Source: Venatoribacter pacificus (lineage in GTDB: Bacteria > Pseudomonadota > Gammaproteobacteria > Pseudomonadales > Oceanobacteraceae). Taken from it: a stretch of 64,000 bases of DNA. Of the stretch, positions 27,305 through 35,915 are shown in pieces (position 1 is the first letter of the stretch; each line of letters starts with the position of its first letter). The DNA lies in assembly GCF_025318105.1 (NCBI RefSeq), contig NZ_JAOANI010000014.1:1-64000 (forward strand). Reading direction: 5' to 3'. The notes under the pieces were generated by a model. It worked only from the letters and a program-made list of their open reading frames with translations, did not search any database and was not told the DNA's origin. The translations under genes and the position numbers were made by a program.

Positions 27305-27341
27305 GACCTCAGGGTCGCCTTTTTTTGTGCCTGGGGTTTGA
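27305..27341 (+). repeat. 37-bp direct repeat, right copy
   Basis: Identical to 26774-26810 but lacks the upstream GGC arm, so the terminator stem is broken here. The remainder of 27342-27647 shows no supported gene. Confidence 0.9.
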
Positions 27342-27647
27342 TAAACGGATGCGCTCTTACCGCTCTGTGTTCTATCGTCGCGCTTTAACATGCCAGCAGT
27401 TGGCTCATACACCGCAACATCTGTGCATATCAATGCACTTGCTGACAAATTAATATTCAAAAATATGACCGGCGAGCGTTTTTTGTGGCAGAGTCACTGC
27501 AAATACAGGGAGCTGACATGCGGATGGGCAGCCTGGCAGGGCACTGGTACGCATGCTCACCTGTAATGTAAAACCATTCCGGAGCTGCTGATGGTCTGCA
27601 CTGCCGGTTAAATGTGGGCAAGATGCCCGCGGATTTTCGGAGCGTCT

Positions 27648-28718
27648 ATGTTGTTGTACAGGGAACCGCTGCACCGCCGCACAGTACTGAAAGCCTTACT
27701 GCTGATCACCATGATCAGTGGGGTTCTGTTTTGCATTCTGAATACGCAGCGTGGGGTATATGCGCTGGCGACGATTGAGTTATTAACGGCGGCGTATTCA
27801 TTGTTGTTGTATCGCGTGGTCAGCAGAACACGCCATCTCGATGCCTGGATTCTTGCTTACTTATTGCCGTTTCTGAGCATCATGATGTTTGCTCTGGCTC
27901 AGCCGGGAACCTCCGACAGCATTTTTGTCTGGGTGTTTCTGATCCCCCAGATTTCTTATCTTCTTACCGGCGTCAAGCGCGGTTTTATGATTACCGGCTT
28001 TTACCTGCTGACCGCCGCAGCGCTGTTTTACAACCGTTATCAGGATATGGAGACAATGCCTGCGGTCAGCATTGCTAATACCGTGATCTGTGCCATCGCC
28101 ATCTGGAGTTTTGCCCATTATTACGAACAGAGCCGGGAACGTTACAGCCGCCGTCTGTTGCAGATTGCCGAGCGTGACAGCCTGACCGGCCTGCTGAACC
28201 GTATGCGGCTGGCAGAAGTGGTTGATTCTGAAATCCGCAATGCCGAAACCCGCGGGCAAACGATGGCGATGATTCTGCTCGATCTTGATCACTTTAAGCA
28301 GGTTAACGATTGCCACGGCCATCCTGCCGGTGATCACGCACTGATTTATGTCGCTGAGAAGCTGCAATCGGCGGTCCGGAAAACGGATTATGTTTTCCGT
28401 TTGGGTGGCGAGGAGTTCTGTATTCTGCTGCCGGGAGCTGATCGTTACAGCGCTGCAGAAGTGGCAGAGTCTGCCCGGCGTGAGCTGGAGCAGGGGGATT
28501 TTTGCATGGCGGGTAAACCGTTGTCACTGACCGCCAGTTTCGGTATCGCGGTCAGCGGAGAGGACGGACATGAGCTGGTGGAGCTTTACCACATAGCCGA
28601 TCAGCGGATGTACGCGGCGAAGCATGGCGGTCGTAACCGGGTGATTGCCGATGATCTGGAAGAGCTGCATGCCGCCGCATTTGCCGTTGCCGATGAAGCG
28701 TCTGAGTTAAAATATTAA
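27648..28718 (+). CDS. Membrane-anchored diguanylate cyclase (GGDEF)
   Basis: Makes c-di-GMP from two GTP. The N-terminal half has about five or six hydrophobic segments (residues 15-170), forming an unnamed membrane sensor. The C-terminal GGDEF domain has the active site as GGEEF (FRLGGEEFC) with the product-inhibition I-site RKTD five residues before it. ERDSLTGLLNRM marks the domain start. The frame is open back to 27612, but the ATG at 27648 follows GGAG and starts a basic N-terminus (MLLYREPLHRRT). No EAL domain is present. Confidence 0.9.
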   Translation: MLLYREPLHRRTVLKALLLITMISGVLFCILNTQRGVYALATIELLTAAYSLLLYRVVSRTRHLDAWILAYLLPFLSIMMFALAQPGTSDSIFVWVFLIPQISYLLTGVKRGFMITGFYLLTAAALFYNRYQDMETMPAVSIANTVICAIAIWSFAHYYEQSRERYSRRLLQIAERDSLTGLLNRMRLAEVVDSEIRNAETRGQTMAMILLDLDHFKQVNDCHGHPAGDHALIYVAEKLQSAVRKTDYVFRLGGEEFCILLPGADRYSAAEVAESARRELEQGDFCMAGKPLSLTASFGIAVSGEDGHELVELYHIADQRMYAAKHGGRNRVIADDLEELHAAAFAVADEASELKY

Positions 28719-28958
28719 TTCCTTAAAGTTAATAGTTTTGGCGTGATCATCCTGTTTATGCTGATATTTTTCTTAAATCATTGTCTGACAAACCTTGCCG
28801 GGTTAGGGAGCACTCACTCGGTCGCAGAGGCTGAAGACGCCAGAGGTTGTCTGATTTTGTGCCGGATGTTCCCTGTTGGACTTTAGTCGGATGAGTCGTT
28901 AAAACACGCGCTGAGAATCAAACACACGCAGATGTGTTCACATTGAATCAGGTGCACT

Positions 28959-30113
28959 ATGACGACCATGACCGACTCCGCGCTCTCACCGCGCTCCTCC
29001 CGGCCAGTACCGCGATCGCAACGCCGATCTGCACTGCGCCGCTGGCTGGCTTCCAGTCTGACCCAGCACGACCGCTTTGCTGCCTACTTTGAACCTCTTA
29101 TCCAGCTGGTGCTTCCGCGATGGTCTACTGCTGGCTGGCGTGCTCGCGTACTCGAAGTCCGTACCGAGCTGGACGATGTGTACTCACTGGTGCTGCGTCC
29201 GGCTAAAGGCTGGTCTGGTTTTAACGCCGGTCAGTACGTTGAAATCAGCGCCGAGCAGGATGGCCGTCGGGTCAGCCGGATTTTCAGTATTTCGTCTTCT
29301 CCGGCTTACTTTGCCCGTACCGGCCTGATTGAACTGACCATCCGGGTACAGGATAAGGGCCGCATTACCCCCTGGTTGCGTCAGCACTTTGCTGATGGTG
29401 GCCTGGTCAGCCTGTCGGCTGCGCAGGGTGATTTTGTTGTCAGCCAGAGTACTGCTCCCTTGTTGCTGATTGCCGGTGGCAGTGGCATTACGCCGTTCCG
29501 TTCGTTGTTGCAGCAACTGCAGCGCGAAGGTTCTGTGCGCCCGGTACAGCTGCTGTATTACGCCCGCCATGCACAGCACTTTCTGTTCCGTGAGGAGTTC
29601 GACCGCCTGTTGCTGGATATGCCGCAGTTCAGTCTGACATTGCTGAATAACGAAGAGCACGGTTTTATTTCAGCGGCGCATATCCGCCAGTACTGCACGG
29701 ATTATGCTGCCCGCGACATTATGATCTGTGGCCCGACACCGATGATTCAGGCCGCCCGCAGCGCCTTAAGCGAGCTGGCTGTCGATGCCGCTCAGATCCG
29801 CTTCGAATACTTTGGTGCTGCACCGATTGATATGCAGCGCGCCAACGCCAGCGACACGCTGGTCGCCTTTAAGCGCTCGGCGATTAATGCCGATATCGCT
29901 GCACAGCCTGCGCAAACATTGCTGGAGGTGGCAGAGCAGGCCGGACTGAAGCCGGTCAGCGGTTGCCGTATTGGTGTCTGCCATCAGTGCATCTGCAAAA
30001 AAGAGAGCGGTGTGGTGTTTAACACCAAAACCGGCGCCTATTCCGATACCGGCAGTGAAGACATTCAGCTGTGTATCTCGGTTGCCGCCAGCGACCTGAT
30101 TCTGGATCTGTGA
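28959..30113 (+). CDS. desC: Ferredoxin-NADP reductase/2Fe-2S hybrid, desaturase electron donor (DesC-like)
   Basis: Flavin and iron-sulfur reductase that probably passes electrons from NAD(P)H to the desaturase encoded next. Domain order: a basic N-terminal extension (1-60), an FAD-binding domain with RIFSISSS, an NAD(P)-binding domain with GGSGITPF and ICGPTPM, and a C-terminal plant-type [2Fe-2S] domain with the Cys cluster CRIGVCHQC plus a distal Cys in LCIS. The desaturase starts 8 bases later. The arrangement equals the Pseudomonas desC-desB operon. No DesT-like TetR gene is divergent from it here. The 240 bases upstream contain no gene. Confidence 0.88.
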   Translation: MTTMTDSALSPRSSRPVPRSQRRSALRRWLASSLTQHDRFAAYFEPLIQLVLPRWSTAGWRARVLEVRTELDDVYSLVLRPAKGWSGFNAGQYVEISAEQDGRRVSRIFSISSSPAYFARTGLIELTIRVQDKGRITPWLRQHFADGGLVSLSAAQGDFVVSQSTAPLLLIAGGSGITPFRSLLQQLQREGSVRPVQLLYYARHAQHFLFREEFDRLLLDMPQFSLTLLNNEEHGFISAAHIRQYCTDYAARDIMICGPTPMIQAARSALSELAVDAAQIRFEYFGAAPIDMQRANASDTLVAFKRSAINADIAAQPAQTLLEVAEQAGLKPVSGCRIGVCHQCICKKESGVVFNTKTGAYSDTGSEDIQLCISVAASDLILDL

Positions 30114-30121
30114 GGAAAATA

Positions 30122-31222
30122 ATGACAACAAGTATTCCATCGGCAGAAACGCTGTTCAGTTTTGAGCAGGAGATTAATGCCATCCGCGACGACGCATTAA
30201 GCAAAGTCGGCCAGGCCGATGCCGATTATATTCGCCGCGTTATTCGCTGGCAGCGGGCGCTGGATTTGCTTTCGCGACTGGTGATTGTGCTCGGTTTTAT
30301 ACACCCGTTATTCTGGGTTGCCGGGGTTCTTATGCTGGCGCTGGCCAAAATTCTCGACAACATGGAAATTGGCCATAACGTGATGCACGGCCAGTACGAC
30401 TGGATGAACGACCCGCACATTAATTCGCGCAACTTCGAGTGGGATATTGCCGCCGATGGTGAATCCTGGAAGCGCTATCACAACCACGAGCATCACACCT
30501 ATACCAACATTATCGGTAAAGACCGTGACTACGGTTATGGTTTGCTGCGTTTAAGTGACGATATTCCATGGCGTAAGAAAAACCTGTGGCAAATCATTAC
30601 TTACCTGAATCTCAGCCTGTTATTTCAGTGGGGCGTTGCGTATCACGAGCTGGCCGCGGAACGTATTTTCTTTGGTAAACGCCGCAAAGACAGTCATTTG
30701 CCCATCAGTCGTGAAGAATTAAAAGCGGCTTTTTTCAGTAAAATCGGCAAGCAGGTATTTAAAGATTACGTGTTCTGGCCACTGCTGTGTTTTCCGGTGT
30801 TCTGGTCGGTTTTATTGGGCAATGTCTGCGCCAACCTGATCCGTAACCTGTGGACGTCCACCATTATTTTCTGCGGCCATTTTACCGAAGAAGCACACAC
30901 CTTCAGTGAAGAAGAATGCCAGAATGAAACCCGCGGACAGTGGTATTACCGTCAGATCCTGGGCTCGTCCAATCTTGAAGGCGCGCGCTGGTTTCATATT
31001 CTGACCGGCCATTTAAGCTGCCAGATTGAGCATCATTTGTTTCCGGATATTCCGGCCCGCCATTACCCGGGGATGGCAAAACAGGTGGAGCAGGTTTGTA
31101 AGGCCCACGGCATCCCTTACAACAGTGGTTCTTTTGGCCACCAGTATCTGACGGTAGTGAAACGCGTACTGCGCTATTCTCTGCCGGATAAGTCCGGACG
31201 CGGAACACTGGCAACACACTGA
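30122..31222 (+). CDS. desB: Membrane fatty acid (acyl-CoA) desaturase, DesB-like
   Basis: Di-iron membrane enzyme introducing a double bond into acyl chains under aerobic conditions. The three His boxes are clear: HNVMH, HNHEHH and QIEHHLFP. About four membrane segments flank them. At 366 residues it fits acyl-CoA/fatty-acid desaturases. Alkane hydroxylases of the AlkB type have different box spacing, so this is not AlkB. The ATG at 30122 follows GAGGA. It forms an operon with the reductase upstream. Confidence 0.9.
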   Translation: MTTSIPSAETLFSFEQEINAIRDDALSKVGQADADYIRRVIRWQRALDLLSRLVIVLGFIHPLFWVAGVLMLALAKILDNMEIGHNVMHGQYDWMNDPHINSRNFEWDIAADGESWKRYHNHEHHTYTNIIGKDRDYGYGLLRLSDDIPWRKKNLWQIITYLNLSLLFQWGVAYHELAAERIFFGKRRKDSHLPISREELKAAFFSKIGKQVFKDYVFWPLLCFPVFWSVLLGNVCANLIRNLWTSTIIFCGHFTEEAHTFSEEECQNETRGQWYYRQILGSSNLEGARWFHILTGHLSCQIEHHLFPDIPARHYPGMAKQVEQVCKAHGIPYNSGSFGHQYLTVVKRVLRYSLPDKSGRGTLATH

Positions 31223-31254
31223 ATCATATTTGTGCATTGCCTGTGAATTGCCTG

Positions 31255-31286
31255 AAAAGGGAAGCCGGTCACGGCTTCCCTTTTTT
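31255..31286 (+). terminator. Terminator of the desC-desB operon
   Basis: AAGGGAAGCCG and CGGCTTCCCTT form a perfect stem followed by T residues. The remaining bases to 31573 hold no gene. An inverted repeat TTGC-N7-GCAA at about 31509-31523 upstream of the BMP gene could be an operator. Confidence 0.9.
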
Positions 31287-31573
31287 ATGGATCTCTCTTT
31301 GGCCGGTGCGCAGGTTGATCGTAGCCGGAGGCTTACTGTTGTCCCCGTAGGTTGATCATAATTGGTGCGCACGAAACTGTAGCAGGCTGTTTTTTAGTGC
31401 GCTTTTTCATGAGTTTCCATCTTTATGGGCCAACCTTTCCCCCGGAGTCTGGCATAATGCGGCGATTTTATTCATATTTCTGTTATTCCTGACCAGTTGG
31501 CCAAGTTATTGCTAAATTGGCAATGATTCTGTTTTTAACAGCCTGCATGCAGGTACTACCTTGGAGTAAAACC

Positions 31574-32659
31574 ATGATGAAGAAACACAAGAACTGGCAA
31601 CGCTGGGTGACGTCTGCTGCTCTGGCACTTGGCCTGAGCACTGGCGCAATGGCCGAAGACCCAATGAAAGTGGGCTTCGTGTACGTTGGCCCGGTGGGTG
31701 ATTATGGCTGGTCTTATGAGCATGACCGTGCCCGTATCGAAGCGCAGGAATTCTTCGGCGACAAAATCGAAACCACGTTTGTCGAAAAAGTACCTGAAGG
31801 CGCTGATGCTGAGCGTGTGATCCGTCAGATGGCGCAAAGTGGCCACGATCTGATTTTTACCACCTCATTTGGTTTTATGAACCCGACCGAAAAAGTCGCC
31901 AAGCGTTTCCCGAAAGTATTCTTTGAGCATGCCACCGGCTACAAGCGCGCTAAAAACCTGTCTACCTACGTCCTGCGTACCTATGAAGGCCGTTATGTTT
32001 CCGGTATCGCTGCCGGCATGATGACCAAAACCAATACCATTGGTTACATCGCTTCTTTCCCGATCCCGGAAGTCATCCGTGATATCAACGCCGTGTATAT
32101 GGCGGCCAAATCCGTTAACCCGGATGTAAAAATCAAAATCATGTGGGTAAGCACCTGGTATGACCCGGTTAAAGAAAGCGAAGCCGCTAACGCACTGATC
32201 GACCAGGGCGTTGACGTTCTGATTCAGCACACCGATTCACCAGCACCATTGATGGCCGCTGAAAAACGTGGTGTAAAAGCCATTGGTCAGGCATCCGATA
32301 TGAGCAAGTTTGCGCCTAACGCACACATGTTCTCTATCCGTGATGACTGGGCACCGCATTACATCAAAACCATTCAGGAAATTAAGGCTGGCACCTGGAA
32401 GCCAGAAGATTTCTGGGGCGGTTTTGCTGAAGATATGCTGATGGTTGCGTCTATGAACGACAACCTGCCTGCCGATGTAAAAGCTGCGGTGACAAAAGCG
32501 CATGACGACATTAAATCCGGCGCATTGAAACCCTTTACCGGTCCAATGAAAAGCAATGAAGGCAAACTGGTGATTGAAGCCGGTCACAGCCTGACCGACG
32601 AAGAACTGGCTGGAGTAAACTGGTTTATCGAAGGCATTGACGCTACTATCCCGAAATAA
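31574..32659 (+). CDS. BMP-family periplasmic substrate-binding protein
   Basis: Binding protein of the BMP/Med family, whose known members bind nucleosides and related purine compounds for ABC import. The ATG at 31574 follows TTGGAG and starts a Sec signal peptide ending GAMA-ED; codons upstream in the same frame are unlikely to be translated. The mature part shows KVGFVYVGPVGDYGWSYEH, typical of this family. No permease or ATPase gene is adjacent, so the transporter core must lie elsewhere. Downstream adenine deaminase supports a purine ligand, but the exact ligand is not known. Confidence 0.88.
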   Translation: MMKKHKNWQRWVTSAALALGLSTGAMAEDPMKVGFVYVGPVGDYGWSYEHDRARIEAQEFFGDKIETTFVEKVPEGADAERVIRQMAQSGHDLIFTTSFGFMNPTEKVAKRFPKVFFEHATGYKRAKNLSTYVLRTYEGRYVSGIAAGMMTKTNTIGYIASFPIPEVIRDINAVYMAAKSVNPDVKIKIMWVSTWYDPVKESEAANALIDQGVDVLIQHTDSPAPLMAAEKRGVKAIGQASDMSKFAPNAHMFSIRDDWAPHYIKTIQEIKAGTWKPEDFWGGFAEDMLMVASMNDNLPADVKAAVTKAHDDIKSGALKPFTGPMKSNEGKLVIEAGHSLTDEELAGVNWFIEGIDATIPK

Positions 32660-32669
32660 TACTGACCTT

Positions 32670-32700
32670 GGGCCTGTTTCATTAGTGTTAACAGGCCCTG
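32670..32700 (+). repeat. Hairpin related to the end of the MITE at 36401-36670
   Basis: GGGCCTGTT and AACAGGCCC pair after the BMP gene. The right side (TTCATTAGTGTTAACAGGCC) nearly matches the right end of the palindromic element at 36651-36670. It may also act as a weak terminator, although no T run follows. Confidence 0.6.
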
Positions 32701-32713
32701 CTGTCATTGTTCC

Positions 32714-32739
32714 GGCAGAGCGGCTTTAGCCGCTCTGCC
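32714..32739 (+). terminator. Strong hairpin downstream of BMP gene, possible terminator
   Basis: GGCAGAGCGGC and GCCGCTCTGCC form a perfect 11-bp stem with a 4-base loop, without a T run. The rest of the 335-base gap holds a 12-bp direct repeat CTCTTGGTAAGA (32778 and 32865) and no gene. Confidence 0.4.
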
Positions 32740-32994
32740 TGCATGGAAGCCAGACCATAAGAGCCCAAGACGCCATTCTCTTGGTAAGAAGGGAAGAGCC
32801 GCCGGTTGTATAACGCCTCAGCGCATTATGTACCTGCTGTCATTCCAAAATACCCTCTTGGTAAGAGTGAATACCGGACTTCTTTTTGCGCCAGATAAAG
32901 ATTCACTGCGTAAAAAGACACCTGCCGGGTATGGATGTTCGCAAGACTCTTGTTGGCCGCCAGGTGCTTATTTTTAATAAAGAAGGCACGAACT

Positions 32995-33975
32995 ATGACG
33001 ATGAATAATGTTCCTTTAATCGATATTTCCCCGCTGTTAAGCGACAACCGTGAAGATTGGCTGCCCGTCGTAGAAAACATTGACCAGGCTTGTCGTGAGA
33101 TTGGTTTTTTCTACATTCAGGGACACGGTATTTCCTCTGCCCAGCTTGAGAGTATGTTTACCCTGGCAAAGACTTTTTTTGCTCAGCCGGAAGACATCAA
33201 ACAACAGCTGTTAATTGCCAACAGCAGCAACCATCGTGGTTGGGGCAGTGCCGGTGCTGAGCAACTCGATCCGAGCAAGCCCAGTGACTGGAAAGAAACC
33301 TTCGACATGGCGCTGGATATTCATCCGGAGCACCCGATTGTTAAGGCTTGTCCGCAGCTGTACGGCCCGAATCAATACGGTGTGTTGCCCGGTTTTCAGC
33401 AGCAGATGAATCAGCACTACGGTCTGCTCATTAACGTTGCCCGCCGTCTGTTACAAGCCATGGCCATCGCCCTCAAATTACCCGATGACTTTTTTAATCA
33501 GTATTTTGATGATCAGCATATTTCTGTGCTGCGCATGATTCATTACCCGCCACGTCCGGCCGATCAGGTGGTGGATGCCGATGCCAAAGCCGCCGGTGCG
33601 CATACCGACTACGGCTGTCTGACTCTGTTATTACAGGATGATGTCGGTGGGCTGGAAGTTCGCAACGCACAGGATGAATGGGTTGCTGCACCACCGATTA
33701 AAGATGCACTGGTGGTGAACATCGGCGATTTGATGCAACGCTGGACCAACGATTATTACCGCTCCACCGAGCATCGTGTGCGCAATTTATCTCCCGGCGT
33801 GCACCGTTATTCCATGCCGTTTTTTGTCGAGCCGCGTTACGACACGCCGGTAAGCTGTATTCCAAGCTGCATCACCGCCGAGCGCGATGCACGCTATCCT
33901 TTAATTACCAGTGGCGAATGGATTTTATCGCGCTTCGCCGCTACCTACGCCTATCGTACCCAGGACGAAAGCTGA
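32995..33975 (+). CDS. 2-oxoglutarate/Fe(II)-dependent oxygenase (isopenicillin N synthase-like)
   Basis: Non-heme iron dioxygenase with an N-terminal DIOX_N-type region (VPLIDISPLL...GFFYIQGHG) and a C-terminal 2OG-Fe(II) oxygenase domain. The iron ligands are HTD in GAHTDYGCLT and a distal His in STEHRV; the oxoglutarate-binding RYS follows. The ATG at 32995 follows AAGG; upstream codons are not family-like. The substrate is not deducible. The gene sits directly before adenine deaminase, a pairing I recall from Pseudomonas, which suggests a purine-related or methylated-base substrate as a hypothesis. Confidence 0.88.
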   Translation: MTMNNVPLIDISPLLSDNREDWLPVVENIDQACREIGFFYIQGHGISSAQLESMFTLAKTFFAQPEDIKQQLLIANSSNHRGWGSAGAEQLDPSKPSDWKETFDMALDIHPEHPIVKACPQLYGPNQYGVLPGFQQQMNQHYGLLINVARRLLQAMAIALKLPDDFFNQYFDDQHISVLRMIHYPPRPADQVVDADAKAAGAHTDYGCLTLLLQDDVGGLEVRNAQDEWVAAPPIKDALVVNIGDLMQRWTNDYYRSTEHRVRNLSPGVHRYSMPFFVEPRYDTPVSCIPSCITAERDARYPLITSGEWILSRFAATYAYRTQDES

Positions 33976-34011
33976 CCCAGAACGAAAGCTAAGCTGGGAC
34001 GAAGACTGACC
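33961..34011 (+). repeat. Imperfect triplicate of about 17 bp over the oxygenase stop codon
   Basis: Three related units (CAGGACGAAAGCTGACC, CAGAACGAAAGCTAAGC and a diverged GGGACGAAGACTGACC) span the end of the oxygenase gene and the gap to ade. They look like local slippage duplications. Confidence 0.6.
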
Positions 34012-34023
34012 AAGGAGACCATA

Positions 34024-35079
34024 ATGAGCGGATTTGAACACATCCTGCAGAACACACGGGCAGCCAGTGAGCGGGCCGACGAAGCCTTTTTACGGGCCTT
34101 ACCGAAAACCGAACTGCACCTGCATCTGGAAGGCTCGCTGGAGCCAGAACTGATGTTTGAGCTGGCCGCACGTAACGGCATTCAATTGCCGTATCAGGAT
34201 GTGGATCAGATCCGCCAGGCCTATAACTTTACCAACCTGCAATCCTTTCTTGATATTTACTACCAGTGCGCCGACGTACTGCGTACTGAACAGGATTTTT
34301 ACGATTTAACCTGGGCTTATCTGCAACGCTGCCACGAAGAAGGAGTGGTGCACATAGAGCCTTTCTTTGACCCCCAGACCCACACCGATCGTGGCATTGC
34401 CATGCAAACGGTGCTCGACGGCATCAGCCGCGCGCTGGCCGATGGCCACGAGCAGCTTGGCATCAGTAGCGGGTTAATTTTATGTTTTCTGCGCCACCTG
34501 AGCGAAGAAGCGGCTTTTGCCACTCTTGAGCAGGCCATCCCTTATCTGCACGTATTTATTGGTGTCGGGCTCGATTCTTCCGAACTGGGTAACCCGCCGG
34601 AAAAATTTGCCAAAGTGTTTGCTGCCGCCGCCGAACTTGGTTTGCACCGGGTGGCCCACGCCGGAGAAGAAGGCCCTATTGCTTATATTGAAGGTGCTCT
34701 CGACGTATTAAATGTTGAGCGTATCGACCACGGTGTGCGCTGCACTGACAGTGAGGCGATGATGACCCGCCTTGCCGCCGAAGGGATTCCATTAACCGTT
34801 TGTCCGCTATCGAATACCCGCTTAAAGGTGTATCAACACATGAGCGAGCACCCGATTCTGGAATTATTGCAGCGTGGACTGTGCGTCACCGTCAATGCTG
34901 ACGACCCGGCGTTTTTTGGCGGCTATCTGCTCGCTAACTATCAGGCTCTGGCCGACCACCTGGGCATGACCCGTGGTCAGGCAGCGCAACTGGCTGCCAA
35001 CAGTATTCAGGCCAGCTTTATTACGGTCGAACAAAAAACCTTATTGCTGGAAAAACTGGAACAGGTGATTGTTGCCTGA
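34024..35079 (+). CDS. Adenine deaminase (adenosine deaminase superfamily)
   Basis: Zn-dependent deaminase of 351 residues. Metal and catalytic residues: HLHLEG, the His and Glu of VAHAGEEGP, DHGVR and NADDPAFFGG. The DFYDLTWAYL and EPFFDPQTHTDRGI blocks and the NADDPAFFGGY ending match the adenine-specific branch found in Pseudomonas rather than adenosine deaminase. It therefore likely converts adenine to hypoxanthine in purine salvage. AAGGAGA precedes the ATG. Co-oriented with the oxygenase, 48 bases apart. Confidence 0.9.
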   Translation: MSGFEHILQNTRAASERADEAFLRALPKTELHLHLEGSLEPELMFELAARNGIQLPYQDVDQIRQAYNFTNLQSFLDIYYQCADVLRTEQDFYDLTWAYLQRCHEEGVVHIEPFFDPQTHTDRGIAMQTVLDGISRALADGHEQLGISSGLILCFLRHLSEEAAFATLEQAIPYLHVFIGVGLDSSELGNPPEKFAKVFAAAAELGLHRVAHAGEEGPIAYIEGALDVLNVERIDHGVRCTDSEAMMTRLAAEGIPLTVCPLSNTRLKVYQHMSEHPILELLQRGLCVTVNADDPAFFGGYLLANYQALADHLGMTRGQAAQLAANSIQASFITVEQKTLLLEKLEQVIVA

Positions 35080-35128
35080 GGTTTTTACATCCGCTCGCGG
35101 CTTTATTTGCCAACCACGATAAAAAAGA

Positions 35129-35162
35129 AAACCGCATACCGGAAACGGAATGCGGTTTTTTT
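35129..35162 (+). terminator. Terminator of adenine deaminase gene
   Basis: AAACCGCAT and ATGCGGTTT pair around 12 bases and are followed by a T run. Confidence 0.88.
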
Positions 35163-35223
35163 ATGAGCGCAATAGCTTGCTCTGTACTGACGAAAAAAAC
35201 ATGTTCGTAAATAATCAGCAGGA

Positions 35224-35733
35224 TTAATGTCCGATTACCTGCATTCGTTTTGCTGCTGCAGCCAGTAAGCATCTGGAATATATATGATGAAAACCACCCA
35301 GAGCATGAAAGAGAAAACTGAATTTTCCACTGGTGCGTGCCGGGAATACCGCAGAGCCAAAGTATAAGCGGGTTGCAGGTGTCTCTCCGTTCTTTAATGT
35401 CTCAGAAAGGGGTTCAACATAAAGCCATGAGCGCGTCTGGCCAAAGGCCAGCAAAATTTCGCGATCAGATCTCTGTTCAACACGCCATGCAGAAAAATCG
35501 TTGGCAGCACTATAAGCCAGATCACGCACCTGATTGTCACTGGATGGGCAAGCCAATATTTTAGCCAGCAGCCAGCGTTCGGTTTTAAACAGCCGTGTTG
35601 TATAAAAGGCTTCTATAAATTCAGCTAAACCCAAATTTCCAGGCACTGTGATGGTGTAACAATCGGTAAAGGCTCCGGAATCTTTACAGCTGGCAAGAAA
35701 AGAATGTTCCGGAACGGATGACAGAGCAGGCAT
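35224..35733 (-). CDS. Hypothetical protein, 169 aa
   Basis: A soluble protein with no signal peptide or membrane segment. It reads as a genuine coding sequence, with balanced composition and ordered hydrophobic segments such as SFLFHALGGFHHIYSR near the C-terminus and RLYFGSAVFP. I do not recognise the family with certainty; a distant resemblance to DUF2867-like proteins is only an impression. It is convergent with adenine deaminase. The 182 bases upstream of it (35734-35915) show nothing. Confidence 0.65.
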   Translation of the reverse strand: MPALSSVPEHSFLASCKDSGAFTDCYTITVPGNLGLAEFIEAFYTTRLFKTERWLLAKILACPSSDNQVRDLAYSAANDFSAWRVEQRSDREILLAFGQTRSWLYVEPLSETLKNGETPATRLYFGSAVFPARTSGKFSFLFHALGGFHHIYSRCLLAAAAKRMQVIGH

Positions 35734-35915
35734 CGAATATGACCTCTTAAAGGAGTGACGATTGCGGATAAATGCCTGTATTCATTACCCGGCAGACATT
35801 CAGGTTAAAGCCTAAAAGCGGCTGTCGCCAGTGGGAAGGCGACAACCTGATGCGGCTGGTCAGAATGTGCAGGCTCTCAGCCTGCTGAAAGTGGGAAATT
35901 GCAGGCCTCAGAACC

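Noticed and set aside
27073..27453. A 126-codon plus-strand frame after aceA
   Set aside because: It runs through two palindromes and the right copy of the 37-bp repeat, contains a translated terminator arm, and has no plausible start signal.
28959..31222. Alkane hydroxylase (AlkB) with rubredoxin reductase
   Set aside because: The His boxes HNVMH, HNHEHH and QIEHH are of fatty-acid desaturase type, and the partner is a FAD/NAD/2Fe-2S hybrid, not rubredoxin.
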